From: Dysosmobacter sp. Marseille-Q4140
Lineage (GTDB): Bacteria; Bacillota; Clostridia; Oscillospirales; Oscillospiraceae
DNA: 64,000 nucleotides
Assembly: GCA_018228705.1 (NCBI GenBank)
Contig: CP073694.1
Span: 1,302,001-1,366,000 of the forward strand
Reading direction: 5' to 3'
Notes under the pieces: model-generated
What the model saw: the letters and a program-made list of their open reading frames with translations, nothing else
Database searches by the model: none
Told to the model about the DNA's origin: nothing
In this document: positions 40,892 through 49,206 of the stretch, piece by piece
Numbering within the stretch: the stretch's first letter is position 1
Layout: each line of letters starts with the position of its first letter
Translations under genes and position numbers: made by a program

Positions 40892-41830
40892 ATGCCCATC
40901 AAAATCCCCAACCAACTGCCCGCCACCGGGGTCCTGCGGCGGGAGAACATCTTCGTCATGACGGAGACCCGGGCCATCACCCAGGACATCCGCCCCCTCC
41001 AAATCCTCCTGCTGAACCTGATGCCCACCAAGGTGGACACGGAGACCCAGCTGGCCCGGGTCCTGGGCAACACCCCCCTGCAGATCGAACTGGAGCTGAT
41101 CGCCCCCAGGGGTCATGTGTCCAAGAACACCTCCCAGGCCCACATGCTGGCCTTCTACAAATCCTTTGACGAGGTCCGCCGCCGCACCTTCGACGGTCTC
41201 ATCATCACCGGCGCGCCGGTGGAGCTGATGGACTTCGAGGAGGTGGACTACTGGCAGGAGCTGTGCGAGATCATGGAGTGGAGCAAGACCCACGTCCACT
41301 CCACCCTCCACATCTGCTGGGGCGCCCAGGCGGGGCTGTACTACCACTACGGCATCCCCAAGCGGCAGCTGCCGCACAAGCTCTTTGGCGTGTTCCGCCA
41401 CACGGTGGAGGATCCCAACTACATCCTCTTCCGGGGGTTTGACGACGAGTTCTGGGTCCCCCACTCCCGCAATACCACGGTGGACCGGGCCGATATTGAG
41501 GCAGTGCCGGGGCTGAAGGTCCTGGCCGCCTCCCTGGAGGCCGGGGTCTACGCCGTCAAGACAGACCAGGGCCGCCAGGTGTTCCTCATGGGCCATGCGG
41601 AGTACGACCGGGACACCCTCAGCAAGGAGTACCACCGGGACGTGGCCGCCGGGGTCCCCATCCAGATCCCCAAGCACTACTATCCCAATGACGATCCCAC
41701 CAAGCGTCCCATGATGAACTGGCGCTCCTGCGCCCACCTGCTCTACGCCAACTGGCTGAACTACTGCGTCTATCAGACCGCTCCCTACGACATCCGGGAC
41801 ATCCGTCTGGGCGTCCGCACCGACGAGTGA
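40892..41830 (+). CDS. metA: Homoserine O-acyltransferase (MetA/MetAS)
   Basis: 312 residues, full family length. MPTKVDTETQLARVLGNTPLQIELELI near residue 40; the nucleophile Cys in HICWGAQAGLYYHYGIPK near residue 142; the catalytic His and Glu in FLMGHAEYDRDTL near residues 235-237. Members acylate homoserine; with a MetY partner the acyl group is most likely acetyl, from acetyl-CoA. The start codon lies one base after the metY stop, so the two are translationally coupled and share Met T-box control. Confidence 0.95.
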   Translation: MPIKIPNQLPATGVLRRENIFVMTETRAITQDIRPLQILLLNLMPTKVDTETQLARVLGNTPLQIELELIAPRGHVSKNTSQAHMLAFYKSFDEVRRRTFDGLIITGAPVELMDFEEVDYWQELCEIMEWSKTHVHSTLHICWGAQAGLYYHYGIPKRQLPHKLFGVFRHTVEDPNYILFRGFDDEFWVPHSRNTTVDRADIEAVPGLKVLAASLEAGVYAVKTDQGRQVFLMGHAEYDRDTLSKEYHRDVAAGVPIQIPKHYYPNDDPTKRPMMNWRSCAHLLYANWLNYCVYQTAPYDIRDIRLGVRTDE

Positions 41831-41834
41831 ACAA

Positions 41835-42040
41835 AGCGCCGTCTCCTTTCGGAGACGGCGCTCAGCCTGTCAAAAAAATCTTTTTGACAGGCTGAGCAAG
41901 TTTTTTGAAACACAAAAAACTTATAATTGAAAACGAGAGGAACCCCTCCTGGGTTCCTCTCGTAACGCTCTTCCTTCCCGCCGCGCAGGATCTTCCGGTC
42001 ATCCGACAGCCGCAGCGCCGTCTCCTTTCGGAGACGGCGC
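41835..42040. repeat. Four consecutive hairpins, the first and last identical
   Basis: AGCGCCGTCTCC-TTTC-GGAGACGGCGCT occurs at 41835-41862 and again at 42013-42040. Between them are AGCCTGTCAAAAA / TTTTTGACAGGCT (41864-41893) and ACGAGAGGAACCC / GGGTTCCTCTCGT (41933-41963). The first should terminate metA, and the last has a T-tail. Confidence 0.8.
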
Positions 42041-42088
42041 TTTTTCCATCGGGTTCCATCCGGAACATCCGGCCCTCCGGTGTCCCGG

Positions 42089-42295
42089 TCAAAAATAAAA
42101 CAGGTCCTCGAACTTCTTGTCCAGGGCGATGCACAAGATCAGCGCCAGCTTGGCGGTGGGGTTGAACTGCCCCGTCTCGATGGAGCTGATGGTATTCCGG
42201 GACACGCCCACCAGCTCCGCCAGCTGGGTCTGGGACAGCCCCTTCTCCGCCCGTGCCACCTTCAGTCGGTTTTTTAAGATCAGCTGATCGTCCAT
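42089..42295 (-). CDS. Short Cro/CI-type HTH regulator
   Basis: 68 residues, an XRE domain and nothing else: LKVARAEKGLSQTQLAELVGVSRNTISSIETGQFNPTAKLALILCIALDKKFEDLF. This subtype is usually placed next to small membrane proteins in clostridia and Bacilli. Here it is the last gene of a five-gene minus-strand cluster of small membrane proteins and probably represses it. Four bases separate it from the upstream gene. Confidence 0.9.
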   Translation of the reverse strand: MDDQLILKNRLKVARAEKGLSQTQLAELVGVSRNTISSIETGQFNPTAKLALILCIALDKKFEDLFYF

Positions 42296-42299
42296 GACG

Positions 42300-42608
42300 T
42301 CACCCCAAAAACTGCAGGGTCAGGTTGGCGGCACACACCAGGGCATAGGCCACAGCACACACCAAAGCAGGCGCCCGGCGGGTCTTCCAGTACTGATGGC
42401 CCTGGGTCCCGGCCAGGTAGATAGAGATGATGGCCACATACTCATAGGCCTGACCGCCCTCCAGCAGCCGCACCGCCGCCAGGATGACACACAGCAGCGT
42501 CATCAGCATCGCACCGAAGCCGAAGGAGACGCCCAGCATCTGTTGCTCCCGCTCGTCCAGGCCGGCATTTCCTGCCCGGGCCTTTTTCAAGATATCCTCC
42601 CGGTCCAT
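42300..42608 (-). CDS. Small DUF6442-like membrane protein
   Basis: 102 residues. The N-terminus MDREDILKKARAGNAGLDEREQQ resembles those of the two larger cluster proteins (MDRDEILRRSREEGED, and EEILERSQRENRNGDE), followed by three hydrophobic segments (LMTLLCVILAAVRLL, YVAIISIYLAG, LVCAVAYALVCAANL). I recall this N-terminal signature from proteins named DUF6442. Function unknown. It is a paralogue within a tandem cluster. Confidence 0.8.
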   Translation of the reverse strand: MDREDILKKARAGNAGLDEREQQMLGVSFGFGAMLMTLLCVILAAVRLLEGGQAYEYVAIISIYLAGTQGHQYWKTRRAPALVCAVAYALVCAANLTLQFLG

Positions 42609-42620
42609 GGCTTCTCCTCC

Positions 42621-42947
42621 TTATCCGGTGATCTGAAAGAATTTTACCAGATTGTACCCCAAAAAGGCAAGGGAGATCAGCAGCGTCACCACGTCGGAGG
42701 TATCCCTCCGCCGGGTCAGCCGATAGATCCGGTTGGCCACACAGGCCGTCCAGAACATGGCCAGCACGTCCTCATCCGGCAGACCATGGATCCGCTTCCA
42801 GGCCAGCAGCACGATGCCCATTACAAACACGAAGATCAGGCTGAAGGACTCCCCCTCGATGCGCACGCGCTTTTCCATCTCGTCCCCGTTCCGGTTCTCC
42901 CGCTGGCTGCGCTCCAAGATCTCCTCTTTGCTCAGTCGTTCTTCCAT
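42621..42947 (-). CDS. Small DUF6442-like membrane protein
   Basis: 108 residues from ATG 42947 with a GGGAGGGAACG site (a frame to 42971 has none). The N-terminal signature RLSKEEILERSQRENRNGDEMEKRV is shared with its neighbours. Three hydrophobic spans follow: SLIFVFVMGIVLLAW, FWTACVANRIYRL and VTLLISLAFLGYNLV. Function unknown. Confidence 0.8.
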   Translation of the reverse strand: MEERLSKEEILERSQRENRNGDEMEKRVRIEGESFSLIFVFVMGIVLLAWKRIHGLPDEDVLAMFWTACVANRIYRLTRRRDTSDVVTLLISLAFLGYNLVKFFQITG

Positions 42948-42971
42948 CGACGTTCCCTCCCGATCGTTCAC

Positions 42972-43172
42972 TCAAAAAATACGGCCTGCCAAGGCCAGCG
43001 CTGTCCGCAGCAGCCACCACAGCGGTCCGCCCCAGGGCAGGACCTCCCAGGTCTCCAGTACCGCGGTCCACTCCACCGGCTGAGCCAGCCCCGGCAGGAC
43101 CACGGTCAGCACCAGAGCGGCAGCAGCCAGCAGGGCCATCCCCGTCTGCCGTCCCGTGGCCTCGCCCCTCAT
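42972..43172 (-). CDS. Small two-span membrane protein
   Basis: 66 residues from an ATG that overlaps the stop of the upstream gene (ATGA at 43169-43172). It is hydrophobic: MALLAAAALVLTVVLPGLAQ and WWLLRTALALAGRIF. It lacks the charged EIL signature of its neighbours. The tight overlap supports it as a real gene of the cluster. Confidence 0.65.
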   Translation of the reverse strand: MRGEATGRQTGMALLAAAALVLTVVLPGLAQPVEWTAVLETWEVLPWGGPLWWLLRTALALAGRIF

Positions 43173-43480
43173 CGCAGCACCTCCAGCACGTAGCAAGCCA
43201 GGTCACACAAAGACACCATTGCCGATAGAACAGCCGTAGCCAACAGGATCCTCCCAGACGAAATACGATACCTGCCCCAGGACTCCAGAGAAACATAGCA
43301 CCAAAATAGCGCTCGTATGTTATGCGAAGCCTGACCTGTGATGAGGTCGAACACCTGCAATACGGCAAACATAAGGGAAAAACCCACCACGCCGAAGCGG
43401 CGGCCCCGGTTTTCTGCGAAGATATCGCCCTCGTCCTCTCCCTCCTCGCGGCTGCGTCTGAGGATCTCATCGCGGTCCAT
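43169..43480 (-). CDS. Small DUF6442-like membrane protein, first gene of cluster
   Basis: 103 residues: MDRDEILRRSREEGEDEGDIFAENRGRRF, then hydrophobic segments VVGFSLMFAVLQVFDLI, LFWCYVSLES and ILLATAVLSAMVSLCDLACYVLEVL. It opens the five-gene unit, and upstream lie a TTGACA and two CAAGT-type palindromes, the likely operators of the XRE protein encoded at the other end. Confidence 0.82.
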   Translation of the reverse strand: MDRDEILRRSREEGEDEGDIFAENRGRRFGVVGFSLMFAVLQVFDLITGQASHNIRALFWCYVSLESWGRYRISSGRILLATAVLSAMVSLCDLACYVLEVLR

Positions 43481-43517
43481 AGCAAAGCCTCCCTACACAG
43501 TTTAGTTTTCTTTTTGC

Positions 43518-43568
43518 CAAGTTTACTTTGCAAATAAAACATAGCATATACCAAGTATACTTGTCAAG
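43518..43568 (-). promoter_or_regulatory. Promoter and two operator-like palindromes of the small-membrane-protein cluster
   Basis: CAAGTATACTTG (43552-43563), a perfect palindrome, and a looser copy CAAGTTTACTTTG (43518-43530), 34 bases apart. A minus-strand TTGACA overlaps the first, with TATGTT 18 bases further on. The arrangement suggests autoregulation by the XRE protein. Confidence 0.65.
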
Positions 43569-43657
43569 AGGCAAGCTAAAAAAGATAGCTCTCCTGTCCG
43601 CCGATGTGCCCGCCCTCGGCCCTCGCCTTCCCCCAGGACCGCCGCCCCGAGGCACAG

Positions 43658-43692
43658 AAAAGAGGGACCGCCCCACGGGCGGTCCCTCTTTT
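43658..43692 (-). terminator. Terminator of the nucleoside phosphorylase gene
   Basis: AGAGGGACCGCCC and GGGCGGTCCCTCT with A/T tracts on both sides. It can act in either direction. Confidence 0.85.
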
Positions 43693-43726
43693 GATGATAT
43701 ATAGAGCTATGTATGGTCGTGGGGGC

Positions 43727-44500
43727 TCAGCGGCCGGCGGCCCGGTCCTCTTGGATCAGCAGCTTCAGCGCCTCCACCGCCACCCGGACGGAGGCGGTGG
43801 TGTCCTCGCTCATCTTCTGGTCCAGGCCGGCGGCCTCCCGCTCCTGGTTCCACACCACATGGAAGCAGGAGCCGCAGCGGCAGCCCAAAGCCGCCGCCAC
43901 CACGAACAGCGCCGCGGACTCCATCTCGCTGGCCTTGACGCCCAGCCGCTTCCAGCTCTCCCACTTCTGCTTCAGTTCATAGTAGACCGGGGAGGCGTCC
44001 GGGCTGTGCTGGCCGTAAAAGCTGTCCTTGCACTGGACGATGCCGGTGTGCAGCGGCAGCCCCAAAGCCTTGGTAGCCCGGGCCAGGCAGTCGGTGATCT
44101 GGAAGTCCGCCACCGCCGGAAACTCCATGGGGGCGTACTCCCGGCTGGTGTGCTCGAACCGGATGGCCCCGGTGGCCACCACGATGTCGCCGGACTGAAC
44201 GTCCAGGGCGATGCCGCCGCAGGTGCCGGTCCGGATGAAGGTGTCGGCACCGCACTTGTGGAGCTCCTCCATGGCGATGGCGGCGGAGGGCCCGCCGATG
44301 CCGGTGGAGCAGGCGGTGACCTTCTCCCCCATGAGATACCCGGTCCAGACGTTGTACTCCCGGTTGCAGGCCACCTGCTTCGCGTCCTCAAACAGCGCGG
44401 CGATGGCGGGCACACGGCCCGGGTCCCCGGGCAGGATGCAGTAGCGGCCCACGTCCTCCGCGGTGCAGTCGATGTGATACTGTCTCTCCAATGCCTGCAT
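43727..44500 (-). CDS. udp: Nucleoside phosphorylase (uridine phosphorylase type)
   Basis: 257 residues from ATG 44500 with an AAGGAGTG site. The PNP/UDP phosphorylase type 1 pattern is complete: [15 protein letters not shown] at the phosphate site, [45 protein letters not shown], and the nucleoside-binding [24 protein letters not shown]. The enzyme splits uridine (or a related nucleoside) with phosphate for base salvage. It is a single-gene unit. Confidence 0.93.
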   Translation of the reverse strand: MQALERQYHIDCTAEDVGRYCILPGDPGRVPAIAALFEDAKQVACNREYNVWTGYLMGEKVTACSTGIGGPSAAIAMEELHKCGADTFIRTGTCGGIALDVQSGDIVVATGAIRFEHTSREYAPMEFPAVADFQITDCLARATKALGLPLHTGIVQCKDSFYGQHSPDASPVYYELKQKWESWKRLGVKASEMESAALFVVAAALGCRCGSCFHVVWNQEREAAGLDQKMSEDTTASVRVAVEALKLLIQEDRAAGR

Positions 44501-44574
44501 GGCAGTCACTCCTTTCCTTTTTCCCAGTATAGCAAAGGGAGCCGGTCTTTACAAGGCCGGCTCCCCATCCGCAT

Positions 44575-46968
44575 TTATTTCAGCGTCACCACGGTGACGC
44601 CGCTCTCGCCCTCGCCGTAGACGCCCAGGCGGAAGCTTTTGACGGCCCTGTTCCGCCGCAGGATGTCGTGGACGGCCTTGCGCAATGCGCCGGTGCCCTT
44701 TCCGTGGATGATGGTGACGGTCTCCAGCCGGCCCATGACGGCGGCGGAGAGGAAGTTCTCCACCACGCCCTCGGCCTCCAGGGTCTCCAGGCCCCGGATG
44801 TCCAGCTCCCGGGCGGCGGAGGACCGCAGCGCCCGGTCCGCGTTTTGCCGGATGGCGACGGCGGGGGCCTTCTTCCGGGCGGCCCGCTCGTCGTCCTCGA
44901 TGAGCCGCACCTCGTCGGCCCTGGCCTTCATTTTCAAAATGCCGGACTTTAATTGCAGCGTGCCGTCCTTGCCCACGGACACCACCTCCGCCGGCGTCTT
45001 GACGCCGGGGATCTCCACCAGATCCCCCGCCCGGATGGGGCGGCTGGGCTTGGGGATGGGCTCCTGCCGGGCGTCCCGGCGGGTGACGGCCTCCTCGGCC
45101 TCGTTGAGGGTCCGTCGCAGGGCGGCCCGGGCCTCGTTGTCGTTGAGGGCCCGGTCGGCCTTGGCCTGGGCCTTGCGCATCTCGCTGAGCTCCGCGAACA
45201 CCTGATCCGCCGCCGCCCGGGCGTCCCGGACGATCCGCTTGGCCTCTGCCTCGCCCCGGCTGCGGGCGTTGTCCTTGGCCCGCTCCATCTGCGTCCGGAA
45301 CTCCCGGGCCTTGCGGGCGTCCTCCTCCCGCTGGGCGTAGAGGCGGTCCGCCTCCAGCTCCCGCTTCTCCAGCGCCTGGCGCTTGGCCTCCAGCTCTGTC
45401 AGCACGTCCTCGAACCGGACGCTCTCGCCGCTCATCTGGACCTTGGCCGCTTCGATGACCTCCGCCGGCAGGCCCAGCCGCGCCGAGATGGCGAAGGCGT
45501 TGGACTTGCCGGGAATGCCGATCAGCAGCCGGTAAGTGGGGCTCAGCGTCTCCACGTTGAACTCGCAGGAGGCGTTCTCCACCCCGGCGGTGGTCATGGC
45601 AAAGGTTTTCAGCTCCGCGTAATGGGTGGTGGCGGCCACCTTGGACCCCCGCTTCCGGACGTCCTGGATGATGGCGATAGCCAGCGCCGCGCCCTCCACC
45701 GGGTCCGTGCCGGCCCCCAGCTCGTCGAACAGCACCAGGCTGCGGCGGCCCGCCTCCTTCAAAATAGCCACAATATTGACCATATGTGCCGAGAAAGTGG
45801 ACAAACTCTGCTCGATGCTCTGCTCGTCGCCGATGTCCGCCAGCACTTGTTCATACACGGACACAGCGCTGCGGTCCCCGGCGGGGATGTGGAGGCCGCA
45901 CTGGGTCATCAGGGTCAGCAGGCCCAGCGTCTTGAGGCTCACGGTCTTGCCGCCGGTGTTGGGGCCGGTGATGACCAGGGTGTCGAAGTCCCCGCCCAGC
46001 TGGATGTCGATGGGCACCGCCGTCTTGGGGTCCAGCAGCGGATGCCGGGCTTTTCGCAGGGAGATGGCCCCATCCCACCGAACCTCCGGCCGGACGGCGT
46101 CCATCTTGTAGCTGAGCTGCCCCCGGGCGAAGATCACGTCCAGATGCACCAGAGCGTCGTAGTCCCACTGGATGTCCTCCCGGTGGGCGGCGGCCTCGGC
46201 GGAGAGCTCCGCCAAAATCCGCTCGATCTCCTTCTGCTCCTTGGCCTGGAGCTCGATGAACTCGTTGTTGGCCTGGACCACCCCCATAGGCTCCACGAAA
46301 AGGGTGGCGCCGGTGGAGGAGATATCATGGACCAGGCCCGGCAGGTCGCCCTTGTGCTCGGCCTTCACCGGCACCACGAACCGCCCGTCCCGCTGGGTGA
46401 TGATGGTCTCCTGCAAGATCTTGGAGTAGCTGGGAGAGGAGATGATCTTTTGCAAAATCTGGCGGCTCTTGGCCTGGGCCGCGCGCATATGGCGGCGGAT
46501 GTCCGCCAGCTCTGTGCTGGCGGCATCGGCCACGGTGTCCTCGTCGGGCAGGCACCGCTTGATCTTCTCCTCCAGGAAGCGGTTGCCGTGGAGGGACAAA
46601 AACAGGTGGTCGATAGCGGTCTTTTCCGCCGCCTCGTCGTTGAAGTACTCCTTGCACCGGCGGGCGGCGGTCAGCAGATCCGCGATGGTCAGCAGCTCGT
46701 GGTTATTGAGACTGCCGCCCCGGTCCGCCCGGTCCAGGGCCTCCGCCACCGGCTTCACCCCAGAGAAGGAAGGGCTCCCCCGCAGGCCGATCATAGCCCG
46801 CGCCGCGTCGGTCTGGTCCAGAAGACGCAGCACCTCCTCCGCCTCCGTCTCCGGCGTCAGGCGGCGGCAGCGGTCCTTGGCGGCGGCGCTGACCGCCTGG
46901 TCCGCCAGCAGCTCCAGCACCCGGGGCAGTTCCAGGGTGCGGATGGATTTGTCAAACAGTTCGCTCAT
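44575..46968 (-). CDS. mutS2: Endonuclease MutS2
   Basis: 797 residues. The MutS-type ATPase core shows Walker A GPNTGGKTVSLKTLGLL near residue 333, Walker B LVLFDELGAGTDPVEGAALAIAI, and TTHYAELKTFA. A long charged coiled-coil follows, then a KOW-like segment, and a C-terminal Smr nuclease domain (ELDIRGLETLEAEGVVENFL, IIHGKGTGALRKAVHDILRR). MutS2 acts on recombination intermediates and, in Bacillus, on collided ribosomes; it is not the mismatch-repair MutS. Ribosome site AGGAGATC. Confidence 0.96.
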   Translation of the reverse strand: MSELFDKSIRTLELPRVLELLADQAVSAAAKDRCRRLTPETEAEEVLRLLDQTDAARAMIGLRGSPSFSGVKPVAEALDRADRGGSLNNHELLTIADLLTAARRCKEYFNDEAAEKTAIDHLFLSLHGNRFLEEKIKRCLPDEDTVADAASTELADIRRHMRAAQAKSRQILQKIISSPSYSKILQETIITQRDGRFVVPVKAEHKGDLPGLVHDISSTGATLFVEPMGVVQANNEFIELQAKEQKEIERILAELSAEAAAHREDIQWDYDALVHLDVIFARGQLSYKMDAVRPEVRWDGAISLRKARHPLLDPKTAVPIDIQLGGDFDTLVITGPNTGGKTVSLKTLGLLTLMTQCGLHIPAGDRSAVSVYEQVLADIGDEQSIEQSLSTFSAHMVNIVAILKEAGRRSLVLFDELGAGTDPVEGAALAIAIIQDVRKRGSKVAATTHYAELKTFAMTTAGVENASCEFNVETLSPTYRLLIGIPGKSNAFAISARLGLPAEVIEAAKVQMSGESVRFEDVLTELEAKRQALEKRELEADRLYAQREEDARKAREFRTQMERAKDNARSRGEAEAKRIVRDARAAADQVFAELSEMRKAQAKADRALNDNEARAALRRTLNEAEEAVTRRDARQEPIPKPSRPIRAGDLVEIPGVKTPAEVVSVGKDGTLQLKSGILKMKARADEVRLIEDDERAARKKAPAVAIRQNADRALRSSAARELDIRGLETLEAEGVVENFLSAAVMGRLETVTIIHGKGTGALRKAVHDILRRNRAVKSFRLGVYGEGESGVTVVTLK

Positions 46969-47004
46969 AGCATTGATCTCCTGTCAAGCGGTTTCACTTG
47001 ATGG

Positions 47005-47472
47005 TCATTCGTAAATATAGGGATTTGCCTCCGCCAGCACCCACGGCATCACATGGTTGAATTCCATCTGGCAGCAGGGCCGGGGAAAATCCTCCGGCAG
47101 CAGGTCGCATTCATTCTTGAAGCCCACAGAGAAGCCCTCCGCCAGCTCATGCCACCCCGCCGGGAACACCTCGTAATCTCCCGGCCGGGAGGACCCTTCC
47201 AGCACGGAGCCCACCAGGTGGTACCACCCGCCGCCGGAGAGGTCCTTCTCCGTGCCCTGGTAGTACATCAGCTCCCCCGGCTTCTCCGGATCCAGACCCA
47301 GAGCGTCAAAAAAGTCTTTTACCGCCTGAGGCAGGTCTTTCACCGCCTGGGCGAAATTCCGGCACCCGTCGCACTCGCAGGTGATCCAGGGCTCGTTGTG
47401 GGCGGCGTAGTAAGCCCGGGTGGCCTCCACATCCACCAAGAGGCGGTAGCCGCCGAGGGTGAATTCCGTCAT
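47005..47472 (-). CDS. Hypothetical protein with cysteine motif
   Basis: 155 residues with an AAAGGAGC site. It starts FTLGGYRLLVDVEATRAYYAAH, contains TCECDGCRNFAQAVKDLPQAVKDFFDALGLDPEKPGEL and ends near FPRPCCQMEFNHVMPWVL. The CECDGC motif may hold a metal. I recall similar conserved proteins of this size in clostridia without a known role. It lies between recO and mutS2 on the same strand and may be part of the same transcript. Confidence 0.75.
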   Translation of the reverse strand: MTEFTLGGYRLLVDVEATRAYYAAHNEPWITCECDGCRNFAQAVKDLPQAVKDFFDALGLDPEKPGELMYYQGTEKDLSGGGWYHLVGSVLEGSSRPGDYEVFPAGWHELAEGFSVGFKNECDLLPEDFPRPCCQMEFNHVMPWVLAEANPYIYE

Positions 47473-47520
47473 ATTTTGCTCCTTTTTGTAGAAACGATGG
47501 TTAATATTACGGTTTGTATT

Positions 47521-48288
47521 CTAATTTGGCGGCAGCTGCAGGCTCTTGTAGAAATCCAGGGTCCGGAATCCCCGCTCCAGCTGGGCAGAGACGAAGGCCT
47601 CCGCCGCGGCGTTCAGCCGCCCCAGGGCCTCCGGGCCCAGGGTGAAGGAGTAGAGCCGCTTGGCCTCTCCGTACACGATATGCCGCAGGGCGGCCAGGGA
47701 GTCCCGGCACAGAGGCAGGGATTTTAGCCGCTCCCCCACGCCGCACTTGCCGCAGCGCAGCACCCCCTGGACCACGTCCAGCATGGGGTTCTCCGGATCG
47801 GGAGTTCCGCAGTAGGCGCAGCTGTCCGCCAGGGGCTCGTATCCGGCCAGGCAGAGAAGCCGCAGCTCGAAGGCAGGCTTCACGATGGCCGGCGGCTTAT
47901 GTAAAGCGGAAAGCGCATACAGCCCGTTCAGAAGAAGGCGCAGCGTCTCCGGCGCCGGGATCTCCGGGGCGGTGACCGCCTCGGTCAGCTCCGCCAGATA
48001 GCACCCCAGGGCAAGGGCCTCCAGATCGGCCCGCAGTCCCATGAACTGCTCCTCCACGGAGGCCTCCCGGACATAGAACCACTCTCCCCGCTGGAAGAGG
48101 GTCCACTCGGAGTAGGTCAGGATCTGGGCGCAGGCGGCGTACTTGCAGCTTTTGCGGCGGACCCCCTTGGCGATGACGGAGATCTTTCCCCGCTCCGCCG
48201 TCAGAACGGTCAGGATCTTGTCGGCGTCCTTGGTCTCGGTCTCCCGCAGGACGACGCCTTTGGTCACGATGTAGGGCGCGGACGTCAC
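47521..48288 (-). CDS. recO: DNA repair protein RecO
   Basis: 255 residues from GTG 48288 with a GGAGGGAGGAG site. OB-fold start: YIVTKGVVLRETETKDADKILTVLTAERGKISVIAKGVRRKSCKYAA; the C-terminal part has a four-cysteine zinc site (CAYCGTPDPEN ... CGKCGVG). RecO loads RecA with RecR on single-strand DNA. The order era - yqzL - recO is the normal Firmicutes arrangement. Confidence 0.94.
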   Translation of the reverse strand: MTSAPYIVTKGVVLRETETKDADKILTVLTAERGKISVIAKGVRRKSCKYAACAQILTYSEWTLFQRGEWFYVREASVEEQFMGLRADLEALALGCYLAELTEAVTAPEIPAPETLRLLLNGLYALSALHKPPAIVKPAFELRLLCLAGYEPLADSCAYCGTPDPENPMLDVVQGVLRCGKCGVGERLKSLPLCRDSLAALRHIVYGEAKRLYSFTLGPEALGRLNAAAEAFVSAQLERGFRTLDFYKSLQLPPN

Positions 48289-48336
48289 GGCTCCTCCCTC
48301 CTTCCGGCATGGGGGCGGCAAACGCCGCCCCGGGCG

Positions 48337-48441
48337 TCAGGGCAGAGGGCGCTCTCCCTCCGCCGAACGGTACAGCATATAGGCCAGGGGCTCCCCGGTC
48401 AGGCAGAACATCTCCCAATAGATTTCAGAATCCGATCTCAT
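48337..48441 (-). CDS. yqzL: YqzL-like short protein
   Basis: 34 residues with a strong AAAGGAGGTC site: MRSDSEIYWEMFCLTGEPLA then YMLYRSAEGE. The W-x-x-F-x-x-T-G-x-x-x-x-Y pattern matches short YqzL proteins, which in Firmicutes are encoded between era and recO, as here. Function is unknown. It starts 48 bases upstream of recO on the same strand. Confidence 0.82.
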   Translation of the reverse strand: MRSDSEIYWEMFCLTGEPLAYMLYRSAEGERPLP

Positions 48442-48514
48442 ACGGCAGACCTCCTTTTACAGGGATAGTCTGCGGAATTTGTCGAAGGTTATAGGTGGAA
48501 ATGACAGGCAGAGA

Positions 48515-48682
48515 TCAGTACAGCAACACAAAATAGATCACGTAGAACCAGCTCAGCAGGCCGTGTACGATGGCCCAGCCCACGGACTGCCACGTGGTAT
48601 AGCTGATTACCATGGCCAGGGCGCTGCCAAACGTGATTCCTGTTTTTACCGTTTTTTTCACGATGGTGGTTCTCTCTTCCAT
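48515..48682 (-). CDS. 55-residue small membrane protein
   Basis: An AGGAGGCG site precedes an ATG; the product has a charged start (MEERTTIVKKTVKTG), then two hydrophobic spans (ITFGSALAMVISYTTW and VGWAIVHGLLSWFYVIYFVLLY). Similar short two-span proteins with an FYVIYF-type end occur near house-keeping genes in clostridia (recall). Function unknown. Confidence 0.72.
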   Translation of the reverse strand: MEERTTIVKKTVKTGITFGSALAMVISYTTWQSVGWAIVHGLLSWFYVIYFVLLY

Positions 48683-48747
48683 CAAAAACGCCTCCTGTCT
48701 GTCCGGCTGGTAAACCGGCGGGCGGGAGTTCTTCTTCCCCTCCCGCC

Positions 48748-49206
48748 TTATTCGTCCCGGTAGCCGAAGCCTCTCACGTAATTCATATTGTCCCGCCAGT
48801 TTGCCCCACCGGATGTCCCCTCCAGCGGGGACCCCGCGATTGCTCTCAAATCGCCGGAAATGAATTCCGCCGATTTCAAGGGTCCGCTCCGCGGACCGCT
48901 TGACGCTGCATCTGCGGCGGCCCGCCAGAGGCGGGCAGAAAACCGGCGGGCGGCGGATACTACTTTCCTTCCGCCTTATTCGTCCCGGTAGCCGAAGCCT
49001 CTCACGTAATTCATATTGTCCCGCCAGTTTGCCCCCCCGGATGTCCCATCCGGCGGGGGCCCCGCGATTTCACTCAAATCGTCGGAAGTGAATTCCGCCG
49101 ATTTCAAGGGTCCGCTCCGCGGACCGCTTGACGCCGCTTCCGCGGCGGCGGGGCGCTGCCCCGCTGCGGAAAACCGGCGGGCGGCGGATACTGCTTTCCT
49201 TCCGTC
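48748..49206 (-). repeat. Tandem repeats carrying copies of the era 3' end plus a hairpin-rich element
   Basis: The last 55 bases of era (real copy 49207-49261) recur at 48976-49030 and 48748-48802, periods 231 and 228. Each copy still encodes WRDNMNYVRGFGYRDE-stop on the minus strand, with only synonymous differences from the gene. Between them (48803-48975 and 49031-49206) are two copies of an element with GATTTCACTCAAATC-like core, a 12-base stem around TGAA, and GGTCCGC-TCC-GCGGACC. Confidence 0.85.

Noticed and set aside
39601..41073. Minus-strand frame opposite metY
   Set aside because: Shadow of a complete metY gene preceded by a T-box.
44953..47001. Very long plus-strand frame (about 680 codons) opposite mutS2
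   Set aside because: Shadow of the MutS2 gene; composition is low-complexity Gly/Leu/His and there is no ribosome site.
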